From NCBI RefSeq assembly GCF_028288205.1, contig NZ_JAQBOD010000004.1:1-48740 (forward strand): DNA of 48,740 bases. Direction: 5' to 3'. Source of the DNA: Mucilaginibacter sp. Its GTDB lineage: Bacteria; Bacteroidota; Bacteroidia; Sphingobacteriales; Sphingobacteriaceae. Positions 22,381 to 31,031 of this stretch are shown here, piece after piece. Positions within the stretch are counted from its first letter, which is position 1. Each line of letters opens with the position of its first letter. The position numbers and the translations under genes were made by a program. The notes beneath the pieces are model-generated. The model worked only from the letters and a program-made list of their open reading frames with translations, did not search any database and was not told where the DNA came from.

Positions 22381-24507
22381 TTACACCTCCCCTTCCCGTT
22401 TCCTTAAAAACCATTCTGCCCCTAACAAAGCTATTATCAGCACAAATATCCATTTAACATCTATCAGGTCGCTGTAGTGTTTGTCTTCATATACCAGGGT
22501 CTTAATGTTTTCGTTTTGCTTTATCAGGTTCACCAACTTATTAATTTGCGATGGTTGCAGCATTTCGCCGCCGCTTTGTTTGGCTATATTTCTAAGCAGC
22601 TGATGGTTGGCCGCGCTTTGGCGGATCTCTAAATTAAGCGGTTTAACGGTTAACTGCCCGCTGGCATTGAACAGGCGGTTACCCAGTTTGGTGTTAGCTG
22701 TGTAAGTATATTCGCCAACCGGCAACGTCCCGGCATCCAGCTGGTAGCTTTGCCCGTTGCGGGTAAATAAGAAGCTGTAGTTTTTACCGTCGGTGGTTTT
22801 AAGGTCTATTTTTACGTCGGGGGTGTTTGTCAGCTCAAGCGCGTCATTATATAGCTCGGCATTTAGCAATACATTCTCACCCTCATCAAAAATGTTTTTT
22901 GCTGGATAGGCCCTAAAACGTTGCCTGTTGGCATTGGCGGTAAGGTATTGTACGCTTTGGTTAAATAATTCTTCCAGCGCGTGGTGATTACCGTAAGTTT
23001 GATACTCCGTTAATTGCCAACGCCATAAACCCTCGGCAGTAAGCACACCTGTGCGCCTGCCATTATCGTCCCCAAATAAAAGTAAAGGATAGCTTGTTGC
23101 TACCGATCCTATTTTTTGCTTAAACAACACGCCGTTAGCAACCGAAGCAGTATAACTGCCAAATGGTGCCAATAAAGGCGGCATCCTGCTTATTTTTTGT
23201 AGGGTAGAGTCTGATAAGGTAAATGATGAAAAATCCGGCACAGGTTGTACAAACGTTTCCTGCATCTCTTGCCGGGCAGTGCTTATACGGATTAGCTTTT
23301 GCCGCGTATTAAAATTAAAAATATCAGCCTGCGCACCCAGCATATACCAAAGCGGTGTTTTGCCTTTGGCGATAAAATCCTTCAACGTGCCAAAGCTAAT
23401 TGCCGATGGCTGGTAAAGTATAACCAAACTATAATCACTCAGCTTTACTGATCCTATATCAGCTGTTAGACTTGTTTTAACCTCATAATTTTTATTGCTT
23501 TCTATGGCCTGGCGTATTACGCTGATATCCGGGTGCGGACCATCATATAACAGCAATATCTTCTGTTTGGCGTCCAGTACCTCTACATAAATAGTCTCTG
23601 TATTATTTTGTGTAGACAGTTCATTTTTAACCGGCATTATGCCGATGTTAAATTTATGGATGCCTTTCCTATCAGCATTTAACTTAATAGTAAGCAATTT
23701 TTTAAACCCGTCGCTATTAACCGCAATGATCTGCGAGTTTACCTGCCTGCCATCTTCGGTAACGGTTAAGTGCATGGTTTCGCCTTTACTTTGCCAGGCC
23801 TCGACCAAAACCTCTATCTCAAAATCGTTGCCTAAAAAAGCGGTTTTGTTGTAGTTAACGTTGCCTATTAACAAATCGCGTTTGGCAACAGTATCGCCAA
23901 GCGCAACGGTGTAGATGTTGGTTTTAAAATTGCGCGCCTCATATTGCGGATCGCTACCCTGGTTGTATGAGCCATCGGTAGCTAATATTAATGCACCTAT
24001 ATTTTGGTTTACAAACCTGTCATTCAACTGGTGCAGCGCGGCGGCGATGTTGGTTTGCCTGGCATTAAAGCTTTTAGATAGACCGCTATTAAGGTCGTGC
24101 CCGAAATTAAATTCCTGCACCTCATACCCATCGCCTAATTGTTGCTTGAGCTTGCCCAGTTCGTCAACAAATTTAGCCCCCTCTAAATCTCCCCCGGAAG
24201 GGGAGACTTTTCTATCGCTTTTGGCCGGAGCTTTAAATAGTTTTATAGATTCTGAATTATCCTGTGCTATTAAAATAAGCGGCTTTTGCGGCTTGTAATT
24301 TGTAGATTTTACCAGTGGCGATACCAGCAGCAAAGCAATAAAAAACACAGCTATTGCCCTTACGGCAGATAAAATATAGCGGAACTTATCGGCCAAATGC
24401 ACCGGCTGGCGGTACATCACCCAGGCATATAATACACCCAACAGCAGGCATACCGGCGCCCACCATCCCGAAATTGTTCCCCAGGTAATTGAAAATAAAA
24501 ACAGCAT
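22381..24507 (-). CDS. Large vWA-like membrane protein with amidotransferase-like domain
   Basis: 708 aa. Two N-terminal membrane segments (about 10-30 and 45-63). A vWA-type domain follows: DNSES (Asp83, Ser85, Ser87) fits the MIDAS DxSxS and LATDGSYN supplies a later MIDAS Asp. Then an Ig-like beta part, a glutamine-amidotransferase-like fold (about 330-470, ILLLYDGPHPD and SLVILYQPS) without an obvious catalytic Cys, further beta domains and one C-terminal membrane segment (about 685-702). The layout is that of Bacteroidota BatA-like surface-facing proteins of unknown role. Residues 100-111 (VSPSGGDLEG) come from a palindromic DNA insertion. The ATG lies inside a terminator-like hairpin. 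Confidence 0.8.
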   Translation of the reverse strand: MLFLFSITWGTISGWWAPVCLLLGVLYAWVMYRQPVHLADKFRYILSAVRAIAVFFIALLLVSPLVKSTNYKPQKPLILIAQDNSESIKLFKAPAKSDRKVSPSGGDLEGAKFVDELGKLKQQLGDGYEVQEFNFGHDLNSGLSKSFNARQTNIAAALHQLNDRFVNQNIGALILATDGSYNQGSDPQYEARNFKTNIYTVALGDTVAKRDLLIGNVNYNKTAFLGNDFEIEVLVEAWQSKGETMHLTVTEDGRQVNSQIIAVNSDGFKKLLTIKLNADRKGIHKFNIGIMPVKNELSTQNNTETIYVEVLDAKQKILLLYDGPHPDISVIRQAIESNKNYEVKTSLTADIGSVKLSDYSLVILYQPSAISFGTLKDFIAKGKTPLWYMLGAQADIFNFNTRQKLIRISTARQEMQETFVQPVPDFSSFTLSDSTLQKISRMPPLLAPFGSYTASVANGVLFKQKIGSVATSYPLLLFGDDNGRRTGVLTAEGLWRWQLTEYQTYGNHHALEELFNQSVQYLTANANRQRFRAYPAKNIFDEGENVLLNAELYNDALELTNTPDVKIDLKTTDGKNYSFLFTRNGQSYQLDAGTLPVGEYTYTANTKLGNRLFNASGQLTVKPLNLEIRQSAANHQLLRNIAKQSGGEMLQPSQINKLVNLIKQNENIKTLVYEDKHYSDLIDVKWIFVLIIALLGAEWFLRKREGEV
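24176..24212. repeat. Palindromic repeat inserted in frame in a coding gene
   Basis: Core TCTCCCC (24188-24194) and GGGGAGA (24200-24206) form a hairpin inside the vWA-like gene. The minus strand encodes K-VSPSGGDLEG-A without breaking the frame. From memory the same sequence type (AGTCTCCCCTTCCGGGGG) is a common intergenic repeat in Bacteroidota. It falls in a predicted surface loop right after the MIDAS strand, which would explain why it is tolerated. Confidence 0.7.
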
Positions 24508-24530
24508 ATCTGTATTTCAAATATGCTGTT
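24500..24530 (-). terminator. Terminator-like hairpin containing the start codon of the vWA-like gene
   Basis: Arms AACAGCATAT and ATATGCTGTT (10 bp) with an 11-nt loop. On the minus strand the stem is followed by TTTATTTTC. It lies 75 bp after the fabG stop and could end fabG transcription. The ATG of the next gene (24505-24507) is in the 3' arm and its first codons (Met-Leu-Phe-Leu-Phe) are the T-rich tail. Confidence 0.55.
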
Positions 24531-24604
24531 TTTTTATGGTAAAGGATAAAAGTAAACTGTAAAATACTTATACCAATCTCTAATCACTAACCTCTAATTA
24601 CTAA

Positions 24605-25348
24605 CTACAACATTCCCCCATCAACAGGGATAACCTGCCCGGTAATATAAGTTGCCATATCTGACGCCAGGAAAACACAGGCGTTGGCTACATCTGCAGT
24701 TTCACCAGCGCGTTTAAGCGGGATAGCTTGTGCCCAGCCTTCAACAACCTTAGGGTCTAACACCTCGGTCATTTCGGTACGGATAAAGCCCGGGGCAATA
24801 ACATTGGTACGTATATTACGCGAGCCCAGCTCTTTAGCTATTGATTTGGAGAAGCCAATAATACCCGCTTTTGAAGCCGCATAATTAGCCTGCCCCGCGT
24901 TACCATCAACCCCAACTACCGAACTCATGTTAATAAACACGCCATCGCGGTTCTTCATCATAATTTTTGATGCCGCTTTGGTTATGTTAAAAACAGATTT
25001 CAGGTTAACCTCTAAAACATCGTCCCATTGTTCTTCGGTCATGCGCATCAGCAAACCATCTTTGGTAATACCGGCGTTATTTACTACAATATGTAAAGTG
25101 CCAAAATCGGCTATTATATCATTGATAAGTTTTTCTGCTTCGTCAAATTTTGACGCGTCAGAGCGGTAGCCCTTTATTTGGGTACCAAAGCTTTGCAGTT
25201 CCTGCTCAAGGGCCTGTCCTTTTTCAACAGACGATAAATAAGTAAAAGCCACATTAGCGCCATGCTCTGCAAACTTCTCTGCTATTTTGCGCCCAATACC
25301 TTTTGACGCTCCGGTTATTAACGCGGTCTTTCCTTCTAATAATTTCAT
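24605..25348 (-). CDS. fabG: 3-oxoacyl-ACP reductase
   Basis: 247 aa. Classical short-chain dehydrogenase of fatty acid synthesis: reduces 3-oxoacyl-ACP with NADPH. TGASKGIG (about 13-20) binds the cofactor, NNAG stabilises the central sheet, and the active site is Ser-Tyr-Lys in MSSVVG and YAASK. The C-terminal IPVDGGML is typical. The start ATG 25348 gives the usual MKLLEGKTALITGAS N-terminus. A TATCTTCA sequence about 40 bp upstream may be the -7 element. No other fatty acid genes are nearby. Confidence 0.93.
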   Translation of the reverse strand: MKLLEGKTALITGASKGIGRKIAEKFAEHGANVAFTYLSSVEKGQALEQELQSFGTQIKGYRSDASKFDEAEKLINDIIADFGTLHIVVNNAGITKDGLLMRMTEEQWDDVLEVNLKSVFNITKAASKIMMKNRDGVFINMSSVVGVDGNAGQANYAASKAGIIGFSKSIAKELGSRNIRTNVIAPGFIRTEMTEVLDPKVVEGWAQAIPLKRAGETADVANACVFLASDMATYITGQVIPVDGGML

Positions 25349-25522
25349 AAACTTTTTAACAATCAGTTTCGGGGCGTGAAGATAGGTATTTAGTATGAAA
25401 AGTTAATAAATGGCGATAATGGTATTGTGAACATGCAACAATTTCACTGCGGGCGATGCCTTATTTATTAAATTTTATTAATTTGGCACCAACCATTATA
25501 ACAACAAATTAAAATCCGGCTC

Positions 25523-26470
25523 ATGAAAAATAATCACCTATCCAGGCGCATGTTTATTGGCAGCAGTGCAGTTGCCGCTGCAGGAGCGTTGATACTGCCT
25601 AAAATATCTTTTGCCCGCACAGTTTTGAGCGGAGCTGACAAACCAAACTCGGTAGTTGGTGGTGTATTGATAGGTGTAACAACTTACTCTTACGGCCAAA
25701 TGAAAAACGTTACTGCCGAGGATATGCTGCAGTATTGTTTACAAGACAACATTAGCGGTGTTGAGCTACGGGGTGATGCTGCCGAGCTAACCGCGGGTGC
25801 ACCAAAACGTGCTACCGGGCAGATGGGGGCCGATTTTTCTAAAGCCATGGCCGACTGGCGTGCCAACATATCAATGGATAAATTTAAGGCGATACGCAAA
25901 ATGTATAATGATGCGGGTGTAACTATCTATGCTTACAAACCTGTGGTTTTTGGCGTTAACAATACTGATGAAGAAATTGAGTACGCCTTTAATGCCGCCA
26001 AGGCGCTTGGTGCAACACATTGTAATTGTGAAATGCCCGATAGCGATGCTCAAACCAAACGCATTGGCGACCTGGCTACCAAACATAAAATGCGGGTAGG
26101 TTATCATGCCCATACCAACGCCACGCCTACCTTATGGGACACCGCCATGAGCCAGTCTGAATACAACTGCATTAACCTGGATATTGGCCATTATGTAGCA
26201 GGTACCAGCAGCAGCCCTATTCCGTTTATTGAGAAAAACCACGCCCGCATAACCAGCATGCACATTAAGGACCGTAAATTTAATAACGGGCCAAATACGC
26301 CATGGGGCGAGGGTGATACGCCAATTAAAGATGTATTATTACTGATGAAGAAAAATCATTACAAGTTTCCGGCGACTATAGAGTTGGAGTACAAGATACC
26401 TGCCGGGTCTGACGATGTAAAAGAGGTTTTAAAATGCCGCGATTTTGCTGCCGCCATTTTAAAGGGGTAG
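25523..26470 (+). CDS. Tat-exported sugar phosphate isomerase/epimerase-like protein
   Basis: 315 aa. The N-terminus has a twin-arginine signal (LSRRMFIGSSAVAAAGAL), so the protein is folded before export to the periplasm. The mature part is a xylose-isomerase-like TIM barrel: MLQYCLQDNISGVELRG, ALGATHCNCEMP, MRVGYHAHTN, INLDIGHYVAG, HIKDRKFNNGPNTPWGEGD and ATIELEY, with Glu, His, Asp and Glu residues at the usual metal-binding strand ends. Members act on sugars, inositols or keto-sugars; the substrate is not known. It stands alone and converges with the RDD gene. Confidence 0.85.
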   Translation: MKNNHLSRRMFIGSSAVAAAGALILPKISFARTVLSGADKPNSVVGGVLIGVTTYSYGQMKNVTAEDMLQYCLQDNISGVELRGDAAELTAGAPKRATGQMGADFSKAMADWRANISMDKFKAIRKMYNDAGVTIYAYKPVVFGVNNTDEEIEYAFNAAKALGATHCNCEMPDSDAQTKRIGDLATKHKMRVGYHAHTNATPTLWDTAMSQSEYNCINLDIGHYVAGTSSSPIPFIEKNHARITSMHIKDRKFNNGPNTPWGEGDTPIKDVLLLMKKNHYKFPATIELEYKIPAGSDDVKEVLKCRDFAAAILKG

Positions 26471-26530
26471 TTAGTCTTTCTTGTGGCTGATTATTGGCAT
26501 TGCTGCTAATATGCTATTAATTTTACTGTA

Positions 26531-26587
26531 GGTGTATACGGTAAGTGTATACACCGTATACACCCATATACACCCGTATACACTTAC
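26531..26587. repeat. Interlocked GTGTATACGG inverted repeats
   Basis: GGTGTATACGGT (26531-26542) pairs exactly with ACCGTATACACC (26553-26564), and GTAAGTGTATAC (26541-26552) pairs exactly with GTATACACTTAC (26576-26587). The pairs overlap, so the RNA can form alternative hairpins or a pseudoknot-like fold. CRTATACAC occurs four times. It sits at the junction of two convergent genes and reaches the RDD stop codon. Confidence 0.75.
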
Positions 26588-27180
26588 AACCTGTCTTTAA
26601 TTACCAAAGTTGCTGCTATTTTATCATGCAGGCATTGTTGCTGCTTGTTAAAATAGCAGTACAGGTACCCCATAAATAAAGTAAGTACAGAGAAGATCTT
26701 GGCGGCATTCCTGCCTGCGGCGTGGGCCGGGGTTAGCCTGTTGCCCTGCATGTCGCAAACTGTTAATCCCGCCAGCTGCTTGCCATAGGTGGCTTGCTTG
26801 GCCGAGCTTTCCATTATCACCTGGTAAATAAACTTTACTATCGGTATCACTATTAACAAGCTAAATGCAAAAGCCAACCCTATCATCATATTGGTGATAA
26901 ATAAAGAAATGGTAAATGCGATGATGATACATACGCCGGACACAAAGAACCAATCTAACGCGGCGGCTGTCAGTCGCTGATCAAAGCTACCGTAGTATTG
27001 AATAAGCACTTGTTTTTGAAAGCCGAATAGCTGGCGCAACTCGGCTATCTCATGGGCCTCCTTGTAATCGTCCATTGCGTCGGTTCTTACAAAATCGCCG
27101 GGTTTTATGTTTAGCGCTTTTAGTTCGTCTATAGTATAAGGGCCTTCGGGTTTACCATTTATTACGAGGGTGTAATTCAT
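26584..27180 (-). CDS. RDD family membrane protein with N-terminal GYF_2 domain
   Basis: 198 aa. Residues 1-50 match the GYF_2 pattern (INGKPEGPYTIDELKALNIKPGDFVRTDAMDDYKEA), a small peptide-binding domain often fused to membrane proteins. Residues about 65-195 form the RDD domain with DQRLTAAALDWFFVSG (Arg and Asp-Asp-like positions), three membrane segments and the GKQLAGLTVCDMQGNRLTPAHAAGRN stretch typical of the family. RDD proteins may be transporters or ion antiporters, but the role is unclear. It ends in the interlocked repeat. Confidence 0.85.
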   Translation of the reverse strand: MNYTLVINGKPEGPYTIDELKALNIKPGDFVRTDAMDDYKEAHEIAELRQLFGFQKQVLIQYYGSFDQRLTAAALDWFFVSGVCIIIAFTISLFITNMMIGLAFAFSLLIVIPIVKFIYQVIMESSAKQATYGKQLAGLTVCDMQGNRLTPAHAAGRNAAKIFSVLTLFMGYLYCYFNKQQQCLHDKIAATLVIKDRL

Positions 27181-27211
27181 TACCTGCTAAATTAAGGTTA
27201 ATCTTTCAGGA

Positions 27212-27613
27212 TCAATACACATAAGCCAACGGCCCATCTTTAACTACAAATACAGACCAACCAGGTTTACTGCCCGAGCTAATACAGGCGATGAATTTAT
27301 CACATATCGAGATTCCAACTTCTATCAAACCATCATTTAATGATTCCGTCCATTCGCATCTTATATCGCTATCATTTGTTATAGGTTTTATCGAGGCATC
27401 TTTCAACAGGTATTCCTTTGGATTTAAAAAAGGCATATCCTCTTCTCTCCAAAAAGAAATAGCGGGAGCTTCCTGCTGATTATATAACCAAACATCGCCA
27501 ATGATATCTTCTCCTTCGTACAGATAGGCATACGCAACCCGTCCATCATCCTTTATCACTATAGAATAATGAGGATCAAATTCACAAAATACTTGTAAGG
27601 AAAATTTTGACAT
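27212..27613 (-). CDS. Hypothetical protein
   Basis: 133 aa, no signal peptide. A beta-rich protein with several aromatic and acidic stretches (VAYAYLYEGEDIIGDVWLYN, FWREEDMPFLNP) and a C-terminal SKPGWSVFVVKDGPLAYVY. I do not recognise it. It lies 31 bp upstream of the RDD gene on the same strand, so it may share its transcript. A TATATTTG element lies about 60 bp upstream of its ATG. Confidence 0.55.
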   Translation of the reverse strand: MSKFSLQVFCEFDPHYSIVIKDDGRVAYAYLYEGEDIIGDVWLYNQQEAPAISFWREEDMPFLNPKEYLLKDASIKPITNDSDIRCEWTESLNDGLIEVGISICDKFIACISSGSKPGWSVFVVKDGPLAYVY

Positions 27614-27671
27614 ATTAGTTTATATTGTTCAAAAGTGGCAGGCATGCTGAGTAAGCGATATTTGTGCGTTT

Positions 27672-27697
27672 GCAAATATAGGTTACTCAGGATGACA
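27672..27697. repeat. 26-bp repeat containing a -7 element, copy 1
   Basis: Starts GCAAATATAGGTTACT and ends ATGACA. It recurs at 28024-28049 with three mismatches. The minus strand of each contains TATATTTG (27673-27680 here), so both carry an exact -7 promoter match; this one is placed to drive the gene at 27613. A 7-bp hairpin ATATTTG / CAAATAT (27658-27679) overlaps it. The two copies enclose 326 bp that include palindromic element copy 3. Confidence 0.6.
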
Positions 27698-27769
27698 ATA
27701 ATGTATGGTGTGTCCGATTGTTTTAAGGGTGTGAGGGTAATTAGCTGACGGACAGGCTTTCTCACCAAG

Positions 27770-27904
27770 CGTCATTGCGAGGAACGAAGCAATCTCTTCG
27801 TAGGACATTCCATATAAGAGTTGCTTGTGTTATCCACTGCCCTGAATAAGATTTTTCACAGTTGATTTGCGTGTGCAGAGATTGCTTCGTTCCTCGCAAT
27901 GACG
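27770..27904. repeat. 135-bp palindromic element, CGTCATTGCGAG family, copy 3 (reversed)
   Basis: Perfect 28-bp ends (27770-27797 and 27877-27904). The interior is the reverse of that in the copy at 19058: TAGGACATTC now lies at the left and TTGATT near the right. Beyond the perfect ends, flanking bases (TCTCACCAAG on the left and, inverted, TCTCCCAACG on the right) are also similar, so the full repeat may be about 10 bp longer on each side. A GTGTCCG / CGGACA hairpin (27710-27754) adjoins it on the left. Confidence 0.9.
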
Positions 27905-28023
27905 CGTTGGGAGATGATCGTCATTCACGTAGCAACCGTCCACTCGTTGCCAACGACAACTTTATAAGTTACTTATTATCAATTATTTATATTGTGTAAT
28001 TTTCAATGCGGTTATTTGCAAAC

Positions 28024-28049
28024 GCAAATATAGGTTACTTAAAATGACA
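28024..28049. repeat. 26-bp repeat containing a -7 element, copy 2
   Basis: Second copy of the repeat at 27672-27697 (23/26 identical). It again carries TATATTTG on the minus strand but no gene start lies at a suitable distance downstream. The rest of 27905-28066 shows no coding signal. Confidence 0.55.
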
Positions 28050-28066
28050 CCCTTTTTATTATTTTA

Positions 28067-28276
28067 TTATCCGTTTATCCCCATCGCTTCCCTATACTCC
28101 TCCTGCAAGGCCAGCAAACATGCTGCGCACATACAGCCCTCATAATTCTCGCTGATGTATTGCACTTCGTTTAAAGTAAGCTGCACCACGCTGCACTGGC
28201 ATTTGGTGTAAGCGTTTGCCTTACATTCAATGCGGGCTCCGCAACGGTCGCAGGGTATTATTTCGTGCTTGGTCAT
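28067..28276 (-). CDS. Cysteine-rich CWC family protein
   Basis: 69 aa. Cysteines at IPCDRCGARIECKAN, then KCQC and GCMCAACL, the pattern of the cysteine-rich CWC family, thought to bind zinc. The N-terminal half is the conserved part, and the C-terminus is a short acidic helix (LLALQEEYREAMG). The function is unknown. It lies upstream of the hypothetical/RDD pair, separated by element copy 3, and downstream of nrdA on the same strand. Confidence 0.75.
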   Translation of the reverse strand: MTKHEIIPCDRCGARIECKANAYTKCQCSVVQLTLNEVQYISENYEGCMCAACLLALQEEYREAMGING

Positions 28277-28419
28277 TGTTTAGTCTATGGTCTATAGTCG
28301 ATAGTCCATAGCTGATATTCTAACAAATATAACGCAAAAAGACCATAGCCATTGCCAGTTTGAATTTCTTCTTTTGACAAGAACTATGGTCTATCGGCCA
28401 TTAACTATAGACTGTTAAT

Positions 28420-30798
28420 TTATCCTGAGCAAGTAACGCAGCCTTCTTCCATTGAGCAAGATGGGCCTGCAGGTATTTCGTCTTCAACCTGTGCTACCAC
28501 TTCTGGTATAACCGGGTCCATATTTTTACCACCCTGGTTCTCTACTGTAAACTTAACAGCTTGCGAAGCAGCTTGTGTACGCAGGTAATACATACCGGTT
28601 TTTAAACCTTTTTTCCATGCGTAGAAGTGCATTGAAGTTAATTTGGATGCATTTGGCGAATTGATGAACAAGTTTAATGATTGCGACTGGCAGATGTAAG
28701 CACCCCTATCGGCAGCCATATCTATAATGTCGCGCATTTTGATCTCCCAAACGGTTTTGTACAGATCCTTCAATTCTTGCGGAATTTCGGCAATACCCTG
28801 TATAGAACCATTTGCAGTGATGATCTTATCTTTCATTGTGTTATCCCATAGGCCACGGTTCACTAAATCGCGCAGCAAATGTTTGTTTACAATAATAAAT
28901 TCGCCGCTTAATACTCGGCGGGTGTAGATGTTTGAGGTATAAGGCTCAAAACACTCGTTGTTACCCAATATTTGCGAGGTAGATGCAGTTGGCATTGGCG
29001 CAACCAATAAAGAGTTACGTACACCATGATTCATTACATCTAAACGCAGGTTTTCCCAATCCCAACGGTTACTGGTTGGTTTTACTTTCCAAAGATCAAA
29101 TTGGAACAGGCCTTTTGACAATGGCGAACCTTTAAAAGTTTCGTATGGTCCTTCTTTTATAGCCAGGTCTTTTGAGGCGGTCATTGAAGCAAAGTAGATA
29201 GTTTCAAATATATCTATATTGAGTTGCTTAGCTTCGGGGCTTTCAAAAGGCATACGTAATAATATAAATGCATCGGCCAATCCCTGTACACCTAATCCAA
29301 CCGGGCGATGCCTTAAATTTGAATAGCGGGCTTCTTCAACCGGGTAATAATTATGATCAATAACTTTATTCAGGTTTAAGGTAGCCTGGTAGGTTACTTC
29401 ATATAATTTTTCATGATCAAAAGCGCCGTTGATCACAAAGCGTGGCAATGCCAATGATGCCAGGTTACAAACAGCTATTTCGTCGGCAGAAGTATACTCC
29501 AAAATCTCGGTACATAAGTTTGAGCTTTTGATGGTACCTAAATTTTGCTGATTTGATTTGCTGTTAGCTGCATCTTTATATAACAAATAAGGCGTACCTG
29601 TTTCTACCTGGGCATCTAAGACCGCGAACCAAAGTTCCTGTGCTTTAATAACCTTGCGGGCACGGCCCTCTTTTTCGTATTTTTTATATAGCTTTTCAAA
29701 GTCTTTACCAAAGCAATCGGCCAAACCCGGCGCTTCATGCGGACAGAATAAGCTCCAGTCCTCATTAGCCTCAACCCGTTGCATAAACAAATCGGATACC
29801 CAAAGCGCATAGAACAAGTCGCGGGCGCGCATTTCTTCTTTACCGTGGTTTTTACGCAGGTCCAAAAATTCAAAAATATCCGCGTGCCATGGCTCTAAGT
29901 AAATCGCGAATGCGCCTTTACGTTTGCCGCCGCCCTGATCAACATAACGGGCGGTATCATTAAATACACGTAGCATAGGGATAATACCGTTGCTGGTACC
30001 ATTAGTACCGCTGATGTATGAGCCAGTTGCACGTACATTATGTATGCTTAGGCCAATACCGCCTGCACTTTGTGATATTTTAGCGGTTTGTTTTAAAGTA
30101 TCATATATACCATCGATGCTATCATCCTTCATGGTTAACAAAAAGCATGACGACATTTGTGGTTTTGGCGTACCTGCATTAAATAAGGTAGGTGTACCAT
30201 GTGTAAACCAACGCTCGCTCATCAGGTGATAAGTTTTTATCGCGCTTGCGATATCTTCTTTATGAATACCCACTGCTACGCGCATATATAAATGCTGCGG
30301 GCGCTCGGCTATTTTGCCATCCAGTTTTAACAGGTATGATTTCTCAAGAGTTTTAAAGCCGAAGTAATCAAACCCAAAATCACGATCGTATATAATGCTG
30401 CTATCCAGTTCTTCAGCATTTTTTTCAATTATTTGCCAAACATCATCAGCCAGTAACGATGCATTTTTGCCGTTTTTGCTGTCGACATAGTAGTACAACA
30501 GGCGCATAGTTTCTGAGAATGATTTGATAGTATTTTTATGCAGGTTAGAAACCGCTATACGCGATGCCAGTAACGCGTAATCGGGGTGTTTCGTAGTTAA
30601 CGACGCGGCAGTTTCGGCTGCAAGGTTATCCAGCTCAGAGGTGGTTACACCATCAAACAAACCTTCAATTACCTTTTTTGCCACATCAACCGGGTCAACC
30701 AGTGAGGGGTTTAAACCATAGCACAGTTTTTCAATACGTGCGGTTATTTTGTCAAATTTTACTGACTCTTGCTTACCGTCTCTTTTTACTACATACAT
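28420..30798 (-). CDS. nrdA: Ribonucleoside-diphosphate reductase, alpha subunit
   Basis: 792 aa, class I. Converts ribonucleoside diphosphates to deoxy forms. Residues 1-95 form the ATP-cone allosteric domain ([21 protein letters not shown]). The catalytic barrel has [40 protein letters not shown] with the reactive Cys residues, and [19 protein letters not shown]. The C-terminal tail ends CVTCSG, the redox-exchange Cys pair. It lies 233 bp downstream of nrdB with a palindromic element between, an unusual gap for two subunits that work 1:1. Confidence 0.96.
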   Translation of the reverse strand: MYVVKRDGKQESVKFDKITARIEKLCYGLNPSLVDPVDVAKKVIEGLFDGVTTSELDNLAAETAASLTTKHPDYALLASRIAVSNLHKNTIKSFSETMRLLYYYVDSKNGKNASLLADDVWQIIEKNAEELDSSIIYDRDFGFDYFGFKTLEKSYLLKLDGKIAERPQHLYMRVAVGIHKEDIASAIKTYHLMSERWFTHGTPTLFNAGTPKPQMSSCFLLTMKDDSIDGIYDTLKQTAKISQSAGGIGLSIHNVRATGSYISGTNGTSNGIIPMLRVFNDTARYVDQGGGKRKGAFAIYLEPWHADIFEFLDLRKNHGKEEMRARDLFYALWVSDLFMQRVEANEDWSLFCPHEAPGLADCFGKDFEKLYKKYEKEGRARKVIKAQELWFAVLDAQVETGTPYLLYKDAANSKSNQQNLGTIKSSNLCTEILEYTSADEIAVCNLASLALPRFVINGAFDHEKLYEVTYQATLNLNKVIDHNYYPVEEARYSNLRHRPVGLGVQGLADAFILLRMPFESPEAKQLNIDIFETIYFASMTASKDLAIKEGPYETFKGSPLSKGLFQFDLWKVKPTSNRWDWENLRLDVMNHGVRNSLLVAPMPTASTSQILGNNECFEPYTSNIYTRRVLSGEFIIVNKHLLRDLVNRGLWDNTMKDKIITANGSIQGIAEIPQELKDLYKTVWEIKMRDIIDMAADRGAYICQSQSLNLFINSPNASKLTSMHFYAWKKGLKTGMYYLRTQAASQAVKFTVENQGGKNMDPVIPEVVAQVEDEIPAGPSCSMEEGCVTCSG

Positions 30799-30893
30799 AA
30801 TCTTGGCATTTAATGGTTAGTACTGGATACCAACCGGTTATTATTTATTACTGAATACTTATTTTTTAAAAGCTGTTTAAAACAACTGAACAT

Positions 30894-30991
30894 CGTCATT
30901 GCGAGCGTAGCGTGGCAATCTCTGCACGCCATGTGATAAATTTGCAAACTGATTTGCAACTGTAGAGATTGCTTCGTTCCTCGCAATGACG
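30894..30991. repeat. 98-bp palindromic element, hybrid ends, between nrdB and nrdA
   Basis: The left arm (30894-30923) carries GCGAGCGTAGCGTGGC, exactly as in the right end of the GIY-YIG element, whereas the right arm (30964-30991) is of the GCGAGGAACG type found in copies 1-3. The interior is only 40 bp and unrelated to theirs. It sits inside the probable nrdB-nrdA transcript. Confidence 0.85.
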
Positions 30992-31031
30992 CTTCATTTG
31001 TTATTGTATTATATTTATAATAAACAGCTTC

